Assembly: GCA_034440395.1 (NCBI GenBank)
Contig: JAWXBW010000047.1
Span: forward strand, 26,753 to 90,752
Reading direction: 5' to 3'
From: JAAUTS01 sp034440395
GTDB lineage: Bacteria; Verrucomicrobiota; Verrucomicrobiia; Methylacidiphilales; JAAUTS01
Length of the DNA stretch: 64,000 nt
Shown here one piece after another: positions 18,438-27,393 of this stretch. Position numbers and translations under genes: made by a program. The notes beneath the pieces were generated by a model. That model saw nothing but the letters and a program-made list of their open reading frames with translations. It ran no database searches and was not told the origin of the DNA. How positions within the stretch are numbered: the stretch's first letter is position 1; the number at the start of each line of letters is the position of its first letter.

Positions 18438-19265
18438 TTAGGGTGTAGATGGTTCCATGATGGATTTTAATTGATAACCTTCTGGTATATCAAAAAAAGT
18501 GCTATCCGTTTTAGTTTCAAAAATCTTTTTCATCTCCCAGTGGGAAGTAATTTTACCTTTTGTATCATAACTAAGGTCTTTGATCGGGATGCCAGAGAGC
18601 CCTGATAGGCCATCATCACTAGCCGTAAGCATGCGGGAGATGTCTAGCCTGTTGTCAGGCAGGGAGAGTTTAGAAAAAAAGGAAGAGAGGTTTTTTAACA
18701 TGCCTACATATTGGCTAATGTTAAGCAGATCAGCCGGTGGAACCGTCCATACTTCTCCGACTTTTATGCCATTTTCTTTTTCCTCAAATTTAGCTGCTGT
18801 CCAAGGCCCGATTTTTTCTTCTTTGCCTACGTTAACATAAGTCGTTTTTGGTAAGGCGGGTTTTACCTCTTCGCTGCCAGGCAGACTCACGCCCTCAGGC
18901 AAATTTTCTTTCAGTAACCCTTCCAATAATATGCGCTGCGCAGGGGGAAGGTTTTCCATTTGAGATTTCACTTCCTTCATGGCATCGCTTAGTTGTGAGC
19001 TTAATTGGGTGATGTCAGCCTCTGTCATTTGGCGATAGGATTTGGTGGAGGAATCGATGATCCAAAGTAGTTTTTTGTCTGCACGGTAAATAAATAAGCC
19101 CTCAGGTGAGTCCACACGTAGCCCCTTGGCATCCATGGTCAGGGTGCTAAGCACGGGAGCGTCTTGGCCTTGTTGATTCATACTTTCAATAACAAGCGAA
19201 GCCCTCAGTCCAGGGGTGAGAAAACTCAAAAGAAAGAGCCAAACAAAGGTGCGCATAAAATTCAT
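18438..19265 (-). CDS. Secreted DUF4412-type protein
   Basis: 275-residue protein with a signal peptide (MRTFVWLFLLSFLTPGLRAS) and a DUF4412-like body. The strand pattern LVIESMNQQG, LTMDAKGLRVDS, IYRADKKLLWIIDSSTKSYRQMT is typical of these periplasmic proteins, which resemble LolA-like outer-membrane lipid-binding folds. The C-terminal part repeats the motif as SYDTKGKITSHWEMKKI. The ATG at 19265 precedes the signal peptide; an ATG at 19256 is also possible. Function unknown; common in Verrucomicrobiota and Bacteroidota, from general knowledge. Confidence 0.65.
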   Translation of the reverse strand: MNFMRTFVWLFLLSFLTPGLRASLVIESMNQQGQDAPVLSTLTMDAKGLRVDSPEGLFIYRADKKLLWIIDSSTKSYRQMTEADITQLSSQLSDAMKEVKSQMENLPPAQRILLEGLLKENLPEGVSLPGSEEVKPALPKTTYVNVGKEEKIGPWTAAKFEEKENGIKVGEVWTVPPADLLNISQYVGMLKNLSSFFSKLSLPDNRLDISRMLTASDDGLSGLSGIPIKDLSYDTKGKITSHWEMKKIFETKTDSTFFDIPEGYQLKSIMEPSTP

Positions 19266-19505
19266 GCTCAAATTCTATTCTAAATTTTAAACTTTGAACA
19301 GCCTGAGAAATGGTGTGTCGACATACCCGCACTCTCCACCGTTGTGGGCGCAACAGCCTGCCCTTGCACCCTAGTCGAGGGATAACATAGCAATAAGGTG
19401 GAGCCTCAGTCTTAAGAAGAAGGTAAAACTTCAACGCACTATCTTTAAACAATGTTCCCGCCCTTACTATTGCATTTTTGGGGCTGAGCGTTAAGCTATA
19501 AGATC

Positions 19506-20579
19506 ATGGGATTAATCAATCAAATGCAGGACTCAGTTGTTCAGCCTGGCGACGGCATAGTCATGAGCAGCCGTGTTCGCTTAGCTAGAAACTTGCACAA
19601 TAAACCTTTCCCAGGTTGGTTAAAGAAATCCCAACGTGAGGAACTCCTGCAAATCATCCAACCAGCCTTGCGTAACTTGCCCGAAATGAAGTCTTCCGCC
19701 ATCCATCAAACGATGGATGCCTTCAACCCTCTGGAAAAACAAATGCTGGTAGAGCAACATCTCATCAGCCGCGAACATGCCGCTAAAAACTCGGGCAGCG
19801 GTCTGGTGGTTAATCAGGAACGCACTCTTAGCGTCATGATTAACGAAGAGGATCACTTGCGACTCCAATCTATCTATCCAGGCTTCCAGCTGGAAGCGGC
19901 TTGGGAAGTGATTGATAAAATCGACACGGAGTTGGAAGAGGAGCTAGAATTTGCCTATTCCGCTACGCTAGGCTATCTAACGGCATGCCCAACGAATGTG
20001 GGCACAGGTATGCGCGCCTCTGCGATGTTACACTTACCTGGCTTGGTCTTGAGCGAACAGATCAATCAAGTCATAAAATCCGTCAACCAAATCGGGCTGG
20101 CCGTGCGTGGCCTCTATGGCGAAGGCACAGAAGCTCTCGGTAATTTATTCCAAATTTCTAACCAGATGACTCTGGGTGAAAGTGAGCGACAAATTCTTGA
20201 TCGCCTGACGAAAGTAGTGAACCACTTAATCGAGCACGAGTTAAATGCCCGCCAAAAGTTACTCCAAGAAAAAGGTCGTATGGTGGCCGATCAACTAGGT
20301 CGTGCTTACGGTGTGATGCAGAACTCTTATTCCATCACGTCTAAAGAAGCACTCAATCTTCTTTCGCTCCTTATTTTAGGAGTGGACTTAGGAATTCTAC
20401 CGAATAGTTTAAGGGAAAAGATTGATGAGTTATTTGTCCTTACCCAACCCGCTCATTTGCAACAAGCTGCTGCGCGCAAACTCAACGCCGATGAACGCGA
20501 CGCTTTCCGTTCCGATCTTTTACGTGATAAACTCAAATCTATCCCAGCTCCTAACATAAAAAAATTAAAACTTTTCTAA
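19506..20579 (+). CDS. mcsB: Protein arginine kinase McsB
   Basis: McsB phosphorylates arginines on damaged proteins, tagging them for ClpC-ClpP degradation. The 357-residue sequence carries the guanido-kinase features: SSRVRLARN (21-29) for ATP binding, NEEDHLR (113-119) with the catalytic glutamate, and the loop CPTNVGTGMR with Cys161. The C-terminal domain holds the helical SRE-type region expected for McsB. In Firmicutes mcsB lies in ctsR-mcsA-mcsB-clpC; here it is followed directly by clpC (30-base gap) and neither ctsR nor mcsA is present. The activator role of McsA must be absent or filled elsewhere. Confidence 0.93.
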   Translation: MGLINQMQDSVVQPGDGIVMSSRVRLARNLHNKPFPGWLKKSQREELLQIIQPALRNLPEMKSSAIHQTMDAFNPLEKQMLVEQHLISREHAAKNSGSGLVVNQERTLSVMINEEDHLRLQSIYPGFQLEAAWEVIDKIDTELEEELEFAYSATLGYLTACPTNVGTGMRASAMLHLPGLVLSEQINQVIKSVNQIGLAVRGLYGEGTEALGNLFQISNQMTLGESERQILDRLTKVVNHLIEHELNARQKLLQEKGRMVADQLGRAYGVMQNSYSITSKEALNLLSLLILGVDLGILPNSLREKIDELFVLTQPAHLQQAAARKLNADERDAFRSDLLRDKLKSIPAPNIKKLKLF

Positions 20580-20609
20580 CCATTTGCACACACCAACAAC
20601 CATTACATT

Positions 20610-23126
20610 ATGAATAATTTTACTCCACGCGCTCAACAAGTTTTGGCTCTCGCCCGCAAGGAAGCCGATCGTTTTAACCATAATTACGTCGGAACAGAGC
20701 ATCTCCTCCTCGGCCTGATCAAGCTCGGTCAAGGCGTTGCCGTGAACGTCTTACAAAAAATGGGTCTTGACCTTGAAACAGTCCGTATGGAAGTGGAAAA
20801 ACAAGTCGGCTCTGGCCCCGACACTAAAATTTCTGGCAACATTCCTTACACACCTCGAGTAAAAAAAGTTCTAGCCCTTGCTGGTAAAGAAGCCAAAGCT
20901 CTCCACCACTCCTACGTCGGCACGGAGCATATCTTGCTCGGACTCTTGCGTGAAGGTGATGGTGTGGCCGCACGTGTGCTAAAAACTCTGGACGTTGATC
21001 TCGAACGGGCTCGTAACGAAGTCTTAAAAGAGCTTGATCCTAATTTCGAAGGTTCTGAGCAAGAGGAAGATTTCTCTGGAGGCTCGCAGGAAGCAGCATC
21101 TCCTGCTGGCGGTTCCGCTGCGAGTAAAAAAGATGGAAAGACTCCAGCTCTAAAAGCCTTTGGGCGTGACTTAACGGAAATGGCCGCCAAGGGTGACCTC
21201 GATCCCGTCATTGGTCGTAAAAACGAGATCGAACGCGTGGTTCAGATTCTCTGCCGTCGCAGCAAGAATAATCCCGTCCTCATCGGCGAAGCTGGCGTGG
21301 GTAAGACCGCCATCGTAGAAGGCCTAGCTCAAGAGATCGTGGCGGGTAATGTGCCCGAACTCTTACGGGACAAAAAGGTGATCACCCTAGATTTGGCCCT
21401 GATGGTCGCAGGCACTAAATACCGCGGACAATTTGAGGAGCGCATTAAAGCGGTCATGGAAGAAATACGTAAATCCAAAAATATTCTGCTCTTCATTGAT
21501 GAGATGCATACCATTGTGGGCGCAGGCTCAGCAGAAGGCGCTATGGATGCCTCAAACATTATCAAGCCCGCCCTCTCCCGCGGCGAGCTTCAGTGTATCG
21601 GTGCGACCACGCTGAACGAGTATCGGAAATATATCGAAAAAGATTCTGCCTTAGAACGCCGTTTCCAGAGCGTGAAGGTGGAGGCTCCTAGTGTTGAAGA
21701 AACTATTCTTATCTTAAAAGGTCTCCGCCCTAAATATGAACAGCATCACAAAGCTCGCATCACAGACGAAGCTCTGGTCGAAGCCACTAAGTTAAGCGAC
21801 CGCTATCTCACGGGCAGATTTCTACCAGATAAAGCCATCGACATCATGGACGAGGCTGGTTCCCGCTCTCGCATCAAGGCCACCATGACACCCCCTGAAT
21901 TAAAGACGATGGAGGCGGATATTGAAGTCATACGTCAGAGCAAAGAAACGGCGATTAAGGAACAGGACTTTGAAAAAGCTGCCTCGCTGCGCGACAACGA
22001 AAAAGCGGCTAAACTGAAGCTTGAAACTAGTTTGAGTGATTGGCGCAAACATCGCGATGAACAAATTGTCGAAGTCGGTGCGGATGACATCATGTATGTC
22101 ATTTCTAAATGGACGGGTATTCCCCTTACCCGCTTGGAAGAAAAAGAAACAGAGCGCCTCATCACTATCGGAGATCAATTAAAAGATAAAGTGATCGGCC
22201 AAGAAGAAGGTGTGCAAGCCCTTGCCAAGGCTCTACGCCGTTCCCGTGCTGATTTAAAGGATCCGAAACGACCCATCGGCTCCTTTATTTTCCTCGGCCC
22301 CACCGGCGTTGGTAAAAGTCATTTAGCTAAGGCTCTCGCTCAACAAGTCTTCGGAGAGGCTGATGCCCTCATCCAGCTCGACATGAGCGAATACATGGAA
22401 AAGTTTAACGTCTCGCGCCTTGTCGGATCGCCTCCTGGCTATGTCGGGCACGAAGAAGGTGGCCAGCTCACGGAAAAAGTGCGGCGACGCCCTTACTGCG
22501 TCGTGCTGTTTGACGAGATCGAGAAGGCACACCCTGATGTCTGGAACATCCTCCTGCAAATTCTGGAAGATGGACAGATCACGGACAGCCTTGGCCGTAA
22601 GATCGATTTCAGAAATACCATCATCATCATGACCTCCAACGTGGGCGCAGAATTGATCAAGAAACAAAACGTGGTGGGATTCTCTGCCACCGACACGGAT
22701 CAAACGAGTTACGATGTGGTGAAAGAAAAACTCTTGGCGGAAGCGAAAAAAGTCTTCAAGCCCGAGTTCTTAAATCGTTTAACAGATATCATCGTGTTCC
22801 ATCAACTTACACGCGAACACCTGAGTAAGATTGTCCATCTCGAAGTGGCTAAGGTTGAAGACCGTCTCAAATCGAGATCTATTTCCTTCAAGATCAGCCC
22901 TGAAGCCTTAGAATACCTGATCGATAAAGGTTACGATCCAGCCTATGGAGCGCGGCCTCTGCGGCGTGCAATTGAGAAGTACGTGGAAGATCCCATCGCT
23001 GAGGAGCTCATCCGCGGCACGATCAAGAGCAACTCCGTGGTTACGATTACGTTGAAGGATAAAGAATTAGTCTTCACCTCCGACTCTATTATTGAAATAG
23101 AGACCCTAAAAACTGGCAGTCTTTAA
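20610..23126 (+). CDS. clpC: AAA+ unfoldase ClpC
   Basis: Hsp100 chaperone that unfolds tagged proteins for ClpP. The 838 residues contain, in order: the double-repeat N domain (about 5-145), which binds phospho-arginine in Bacillus; AAA1 with GEAGVGKT; a UVR-like coiled middle segment (about 425-465); AAA2 with GPTGVGKS; and a C-terminal D2 small domain. The ClpP-docking loop (VGF around residue 690) is visible as VVGFSA. Pairing with mcsB supports a phospho-arginine degradation pathway. A strong terminator follows directly. Confidence 0.96.
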   Translation: MNNFTPRAQQVLALARKEADRFNHNYVGTEHLLLGLIKLGQGVAVNVLQKMGLDLETVRMEVEKQVGSGPDTKISGNIPYTPRVKKVLALAGKEAKALHHSYVGTEHILLGLLREGDGVAARVLKTLDVDLERARNEVLKELDPNFEGSEQEEDFSGGSQEAASPAGGSAASKKDGKTPALKAFGRDLTEMAAKGDLDPVIGRKNEIERVVQILCRRSKNNPVLIGEAGVGKTAIVEGLAQEIVAGNVPELLRDKKVITLDLALMVAGTKYRGQFEERIKAVMEEIRKSKNILLFIDEMHTIVGAGSAEGAMDASNIIKPALSRGELQCIGATTLNEYRKYIEKDSALERRFQSVKVEAPSVEETILILKGLRPKYEQHHKARITDEALVEATKLSDRYLTGRFLPDKAIDIMDEAGSRSRIKATMTPPELKTMEADIEVIRQSKETAIKEQDFEKAASLRDNEKAAKLKLETSLSDWRKHRDEQIVEVGADDIMYVISKWTGIPLTRLEEKETERLITIGDQLKDKVIGQEEGVQALAKALRRSRADLKDPKRPIGSFIFLGPTGVGKSHLAKALAQQVFGEADALIQLDMSEYMEKFNVSRLVGSPPGYVGHEEGGQLTEKVRRRPYCVVLFDEIEKAHPDVWNILLQILEDGQITDSLGRKIDFRNTIIIMTSNVGAELIKKQNVVGFSATDTDQTSYDVVKEKLLAEAKKVFKPEFLNRLTDIIVFHQLTREHLSKIVHLEVAKVEDRLKSRSISFKISPEALEYLIDKGYDPAYGARPLRRAIEKYVEDPIAEELIRGTIKSNSVVTITLKDKELVFTSDSIIEIETLKTGSL

Positions 23127-23134
23127 CCCATGCT

Positions 23135-23172
23135 AAAAGCCTTGTTGTTTGTAAGAACAGCAGGGCTTTTTT
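23135..23172 (+). terminator. Rho-independent terminator after clpC
   Basis: A hairpin with 15-base arms (23135-23149 and 23156-23170) pairs all positions apart from two G-U wobbles, around a 6-base loop, and ends in a run of six T. It ends the mcsB-clpC transcript 14 bases before the ubiE start, so ubiE needs its own promoter or depends on readthrough. Confidence 0.9.
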
Positions 23173-23185
23173 GTGATCTCTATTA

Positions 23186-23905
23186 ATGAATGATCCTACG
23201 GTCTTAGAACATGGTAGAGCCGTCCGTAGCATGTTCGGAAGGATAGCTCAGCCTTACGACTTCTTAAACCGCTTCTTTAGCGGCGGAATCGACCTCTACT
23301 GGCGCTGGTGCTTAGTCCGTCAAGCTATTAACAGCCTGCAGGAGACCTCTGCCCCCTGTGGTATGGTTCTAGATTTAGCCACGGGCAGTGGTGATGTAGC
23401 GCGCATGTTAGAGAAACGGTCTATCAAGGTCTTGGCTAGTGATTTTTGTTTACCCATGTTAACTCAAGCGCAAGCTAAAGGTGTAAACACACTCGTAGCA
23501 GGTGATGCCTTAGCGCTGCCTTTTGTTAGTCATACCTTTGCCGCTGCCACCGTGGCCTTTGGCCTAAGGAATTTCGGGGATCGCCTTGCGGCCATGCGGG
23601 AAATACTACGCACCTTGAAACCTGGAGCTTCGTTGCATATTCTGGAGTTTACACGACCGCAAGATTGGTGCTGTGGTTTTTATTTTTTTTACCTAAAATA
23701 CATTATGCCACGCCTAGCCTCTGTCCTGTGCCGCGACGGAGAAGCTTATTCTTATTTAGCTAGAACGGTGGAGGCATTTCCGCGAGCCGAGGAGATAGGT
23801 CTGCAACTAGAAAAAGCAGGTTATGCAAACGTGACCTGGAAATGCTTAACCTTAGGCATGGTCGCCCTACATTCTGGAACCAAGCCCCAAGCCTATTTAA
23901 AATAG
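23186..23905 (+). CDS. ubiE: Demethylmenaquinone/ubiquinone C-methyltransferase
   Basis: SAM-dependent methyltransferase of 239 residues for the last step of menaquinone, and in some bacteria ubiquinone, synthesis. Family signatures are FGRIAQPYDFLNRFFSGG at the N-terminus, the SAM-binding VLDLATGSGDVA (about 62), and TVAFGLRNFGDR (about 115). Since no ubiquinone-specific gene is nearby, menaquinone (MenG) is the likelier substrate. It begins just after the clpC terminator. Confidence 0.92.
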   Translation: MNDPTVLEHGRAVRSMFGRIAQPYDFLNRFFSGGIDLYWRWCLVRQAINSLQETSAPCGMVLDLATGSGDVARMLEKRSIKVLASDFCLPMLTQAQAKGVNTLVAGDALALPFVSHTFAAATVAFGLRNFGDRLAAMREILRTLKPGASLHILEFTRPQDWCCGFYFFYLKYIMPRLASVLCRDGEAYSYLARTVEAFPRAEEIGLQLEKAGYANVTWKCLTLGMVALHSGTKPQAYLK

Positions 23906-24049
23906 CTTTTGGCTGATGTTCGTGCTTAAGCGATCCCCTGCAGTTCGTGACTAACAACAGAGAAGTCGCAGCTATGCTGATGCAGCCTCTGCCACGTTAA
24001 CACAAAAATGCGCTGCTGTAAGGGATTAGGTTAAACGAGTTCGTTCGCA

Positions 24050-24360
24050 TTATGTTCTTTCCGTGCCATAAGTCAGCCGTCGCGCATGATGACGAAGAAC
24101 CAAAATGCGAATTATATCATTATGGACACGGAAGAGAAAATTATAGGGGAATCGGTTGAAATTCACTCTCCTGAAACTACTTTTTCTTACACTATGTCTT
24201 TCTGGATCGTCAGCTGCGGCCTGAACAAAAAACAGAGTTCGGAATAAAACTCTTTTGAAAGATGACTGCCCGCAACATTCTCGTAATAACTCATGATTGC
24301 ATCAACCTCCGAGTAGACTTTGTGGTGGAATACAATCCGAAGCTCATTTGCGCTGGGCAA
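24050..24360 (-). pseudogene. Frameshifted RelE/ParE-type toxin
   Basis: On the minus strand, LRIVFHHKVYSEVDAIMSYY begins a RelE/ParE toxin and continues to about FYSELC. Around a run of six T (near 24232-24237) the frame slips by one base. It resumes as FVQAAADDPERHSVR and ends NFLFRVHNDIIRILVLRHHARR, exactly the family's C-terminal pattern. The lesion is in a homopolymer, so it may be replication slippage or a base-calling error. The 5' end overlaps the antitoxin remnant, as in real modules. Confidence 0.75.
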
Positions 24361-24560
24361 TCAACTGGTCGAACTGCTCAAGATTGATTCCGACGATTGG
24401 ATCTAAATCCATCTCGTCATAACGCCTTTGGGCTTCAATAATCCCATCATCAGAATCTAAAGATAGAGCAGGCAACGTATCCAAAATACGGGACGCAAGT
24501 AGCCCTCTGCTTCTCTAGCAGCTGCAAGATAAAACCTTCAACTTGTGTTAGCGTCATCAT
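24344..24560 (-). pseudogene. Frameshifted addiction-module antitoxin
   Basis: Begins MMTLTQVEGFILQLLEKQR in one frame and continues in another as LLASRILDTLPALSLDSDDG through EAQRRYDEMDLDPI to a TGA at 24344. Together these make a short antitoxin of the putative addiction module component family, the usual partner of RelE/ParE toxins. One extra base lies near 24506. With the toxin also frameshifted, the module is dead. Confidence 0.7.
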
Positions 24561-24563
24561 TTT

Positions 24564-24752
24564 TTATTCTACATGCGCATATCCATGCTCGTAAACTAAT
24601 TTTCCGAACATGTCGACGACCGGTGTTACCTCATTAAAGCAACCGTAAACTGCACGTGAACACCCGAATGTTTCGTGACCAAGATGCTCGGCCTTAATTT
24701 TGCGACCATGATCGACATAGCGCTCGCCCAGGGATACGAGGATTTTTAAGTG
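24564..24752 (-). pseudogene. Unidentified ORF remnant upstream of the toxin-antitoxin pair
   Basis: An open stretch of about 62 codons on the minus strand ends 4 bases before the antitoxin start and has no start codon near its 5' end. It contains LGERYVDHGRKIKAEHLGHETFG and VVDMFGKLVYEHGYAHVE, which look like genuine protein. It is probably the 3' end of a lost gene. I do not recognise the family. Confidence 0.4.
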
Positions 24753-24859
24753 TCAACGTACAATATGGTAAACCGATCAAGGGTGCAGGAGAGTTAAGAA
24801 TTTAACAAAATGACGTGAACAAATTTTTTTAAATCAGAACCACAGAATCTGAATTGATG

Positions 24860-25699
24860 CTACATGCCACCTTGCTGACCTTGAGACAATTTAGCCCGCT
24901 CTTTTTTTCCTTCGGCGACTGTTCCACCAAAAAAGTTCAGGCCGCCCTCACTGGTTGCTATTAATTGTGGTCGAGCACCTTCAATCAATCTATCTTCTTG
25001 TTTAGTTAAGGTGCCCTCTGCGGAGACGACACTGTAACGGTAGGTCTGTCCTGAGAGGGTATGCACCACATGGAGGGAACCAGTGGCGTCCATCTTAGCC
25101 ACGGGCTTCGTGAAATCGGTGAAGCGTCCAAGCTTTTGCGTGGTGTAGATGGTGTTGGTGCTAGGCTCTTCTATGCGAGCGTAAAGAGTGGTTTCATTAC
25201 GACTTAAAAATTTAATCAGAGTCGCCACGCGCTTAATTCCGCTTTCCATCCGCGTCTCCGACCAAATACTTTCGCCCTTACCAATGGAGATAACGAGAGC
25301 ATCTGTGACGAAAGGTTTAAGACCGGGAACAGAAAGAACTGCTTTTATTTTATATTGTCCTGTATCCCGTAAGGCATAAACGGGAGTAAGGTCAACCAAC
25401 ACGGAAGTTTTGGCGCCGGGCTCTATGGTTACGGGACTTATGCTAATCGCTTTTTCGGAACGAACCTTCGTGCCATCAGCGCGATAAATTAGAAAGCTGA
25501 TCCAGTCGGAACTATTGTCAGCATTATTTTTTAAAGAAATTTGTTGATCGCCCACGTTTTCAATATCGACTCTAACGGGAAAAGATTCGTAAAGAAGATA
25601 GGTCTCGCGTTCCATCGACATTTTGAGATTAACTTGCGCTTGGCTTTCTGCAGCAACGAGAAAAAGGAGGGCGCTGACTAAGGCGAGATAGTTCTTCAT
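24860..25699 (-). CDS. Secreted protein of unknown function
   Basis: 279 residues with a clear signal peptide (MKNYLALVSALLFLVAAESQAQ). The first half looks like an immunoglobulin-type beta domain (YLLYESFPVRVDIENVGDQQISL, then VLVDLTPVYALRDTGQYKIKAVL). The second half (about 150-260) resembles repeats of a beta-propeller-like fold (THKLGRFTDF, GSLHVVHTLSG, GQTYRYSVVSAEG). The C-terminus is short, charged and glutamine-rich. No catalytic motif is visible. It diverges from nrdB across a long intergenic region. Confidence 0.6.
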   Translation of the reverse strand: MKNYLALVSALLFLVAAESQAQVNLKMSMERETYLLYESFPVRVDIENVGDQQISLKNNADNSSDWISFLIYRADGTKVRSEKAISISPVTIEPGAKTSVLVDLTPVYALRDTGQYKIKAVLSVPGLKPFVTDALVISIGKGESIWSETRMESGIKRVATLIKFLSRNETTLYARIEEPSTNTIYTTQKLGRFTDFTKPVAKMDATGSLHVVHTLSGQTYRYSVVSAEGTLTKQEDRLIEGARPQLIATSEGGLNFFGGTVAEGKKERAKLSQGQQGGM

Positions 25700-26011
25700 G
25701 GCGACAGCTTAGTTGGTATTACAACTTAAGGCAAGACGCAGATAAGCCACTACGATAACCCCTTTTACCACCTTATTAATGGCGCTTAAAAAAATTATTC
25801 ACAATTTTCGCTCTCATTAACTCTTGCGGCCGGCTGAGGGCTTTTTTAACCCACTTTTTTTAGAAAATTAGACATTAACTGCTTTAAGACATTCATATAA
25901 AGGCATTTATCTAAGATGACAAACTTGGGGCAACTATCAAGATGTAGCGGTGTTCTTGTGACAAACACGCTACAGGCAGTGTAAATACTTTCATTTTCCC
26001 TTAAAAAAACT

Positions 26012-26040
26012 TTGACTCAGCCAGAAATTTTCACTATTCC
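26012..26040 (+). promoter_or_regulatory. Candidate nrdBA promoter
   Basis: TTGACT (26012-26017) and TATTCC (26035-26040) are separated by 17 bases. The -35 is good and the -10 weak, as expected for a promoter overlapped by NrdR-like sites. It would give a leader of about 150 bases. The rest of 25700-26197 holds no ORF that I can support. Confidence 0.4.
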
Positions 26041-26078
26041 ATGTATAGTTCTTTATTCAGTTACACCATTTGTGGTGT
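26031..26078 (+). promoter_or_regulatory. Pair of NrdR-box-like operators upstream of nrdBA
   Basis: Box 2 (26063-26078, ACACCATTTGTGGTGT) agrees with the 16-base NrdR consensus at 12 positions, including both ACAC and GTGT ends, and is nearly palindromic. Box 1 (26031-26046, TCACTATTCCATGTAT) agrees at about 10. They start 32 bases apart, the three-turn spacing usual for paired NrdR boxes, and box 1 covers the candidate -10. Known biology: NrdR represses ribonucleotide reductase operons through such pairs when dATP is high. The site call is mine from visual matching. Confidence 0.6.
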
Positions 26079-26092
26079 AGCCCAGCTAACAA

Positions 26093-26122
26093 AAAAGCTT
26101 TCCTACCCCTAGGCAAGCTTTT
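26093..26122 (+). promoter_or_regulatory. Strong leader hairpin upstream of nrdB
   Basis: AAAAGCTT (26093-26100) pairs perfectly with AAGCTTTT (26115-26122). Inside, CCTA pairs with TAGG across a CCCC loop, giving about 12 base pairs with one mismatch. It lies 75 bases before the nrdB ATG, within the likely leader. No gene reads into it from upstream, so it is not needed as a terminator; attenuation or mRNA stability are possible. Confidence 0.5.
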
Positions 26123-26197
26123 AAAGGCCTCAAATTTTTTTAAGTAAAAAGAAGTAAAAAATTGTAAAAGTAAAACGAAGATAGGGAGATACAGATT

Positions 26198-27340
26198 ATG
26201 ATAGCACCAGCAACTGACGAACTTTTAGATCAAATCAATGAACGCGAAGAGGGTAACTTTGTTTACATCTCTTTCCGCAACAAATCTTTCAAGCTCGACC
26301 GTAACAAAGCACGTGCACGTAAAGACGGTAAACGGGTCATCAACGGCGTGCGCACGCCCGAGCTGAATATCATGCCCCTGAAATATCACGAGGCTTATCG
26401 TATCTACAAACAGATGAAGGCAAACCATTGGGAGCCTGACGTGATCGACATGACAAAAGATTGCACCACATGGAACTCTGATTCCCTGAGCCCGAAGGAG
26501 CGTTGGATCATCGAAATGGGTGTGGGTTATTTTTCCGCCGCTGAAGGCATTGTGGGAGACAGTGTGCTGCACGCCATCGAAAATAACCTGACTGCCGCTG
26601 AATTAAAACACGCCTCTCTGCGCTGGATCGCTGAAGAATCCATCCACATGGACTCCCTCCTCCACATCATCGGCAGCCTCAACATCGATCAAGATGAAGT
26701 CACTGCTAAGTTCAGCGATATCCCCTCTATCGCACGCAAGAATGAGTTTATCACCCGTCATATGCCCGAACTTAAAATGGGCTTAGACCTCACCATAACG
26801 GAGAATAAACAAAAGTTTGCCAAAGCTCTCTTTGGCATTTCTCAAGTTTTAGAAGGCACTCAGTTCTACGCCCTCTTCGCCATGATCCTCTCTCTGCACC
26901 GCCAAAATAAAATGACCGGCGTTGGCCAGATGTTCCAATATACCCTGCGTGATGAATCCAACCACATCGCCCTAGGCCGCTACATCTTTGAACAACTCGT
27001 GGCAGAAAATCCTGACATCTGGACGACAGAGTTCAAAGAGCACCTACGCGACTTCATGCGCGAAGGCGTTGCTTTAGAAAAAGAATTCGTCTGCGATTGC
27101 TTACCAGAAGACGCCGTCGGCATGACCCAACAAGAATTCCTCGACTATGTGGACTATAATGCCGACCGCCGCCTCATCAGCGTAGGCCTAGAGCCCCTTT
27201 CCACCATTACATCTAATCCCTTTCTCTGGCTAGATGAAGTGATCTTCCTCAAGAAAGAGAAAAACTTCTTCGAGACACGCGTGACCGAATACCAAACAGG
27301 CGGCAGCATGCGCAACAGCAACGAGGATGATTTAATTTAG
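26198..27340 (+). CDS. nrdB: Class I ribonucleotide reductase radical subunit, class Ic type
   Basis: R2 subunit of 380 residues that stores the oxidising equivalent for ribonucleotide reduction. Metal ligands align as Glu116, Glu147, His150, Glu219, Glu253 and His256 with the spacing of E. coli R2. Two features differ from class Ia. The first ligand is Glu where E. coli has Asp84, and the radical tyrosine position (Tyr122 in E. coli) is Leu154 in the motif ESIHMDSL. Both are hallmarks of class Ic enzymes such as the Chlamydia R2, which use a Mn/Fe centre instead of a tyrosyl radical. Trp78 and C-terminal Tyr365 are kept for radical transfer. Good ribosome site GGGAG upstream; nrdA follows after 53 bases. 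Confidence 0.95.
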   Translation: MIAPATDELLDQINEREEGNFVYISFRNKSFKLDRNKARARKDGKRVINGVRTPELNIMPLKYHEAYRIYKQMKANHWEPDVIDMTKDCTTWNSDSLSPKERWIIEMGVGYFSAAEGIVGDSVLHAIENNLTAAELKHASLRWIAEESIHMDSLLHIIGSLNIDQDEVTAKFSDIPSIARKNEFITRHMPELKMGLDLTITENKQKFAKALFGISQVLEGTQFYALFAMILSLHRQNKMTGVGQMFQYTLRDESNHIALGRYIFEQLVAENPDIWTTEFKEHLRDFMREGVALEKEFVCDCLPEDAVGMTQQEFLDYVDYNADRRLISVGLEPLSTITSNPFLWLDEVIFLKKEKNFFETRVTEYQTGGSMRNSNEDDLI

Positions 27341-27393
27341 TCAGCCCTCCATTCCTAGCGTCTGAACACCTAACCAAAAAGGATCCCCTCACC

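Noticed and set aside
26198..27340. Chlamydial origin of the window because of the class Ic reductase
   Set aside because: Class Ic enzymes are scattered among many bacteria, and the free-living biosynthetic content (his, trp, rib, ppc, amine use) does not fit Chlamydiae.
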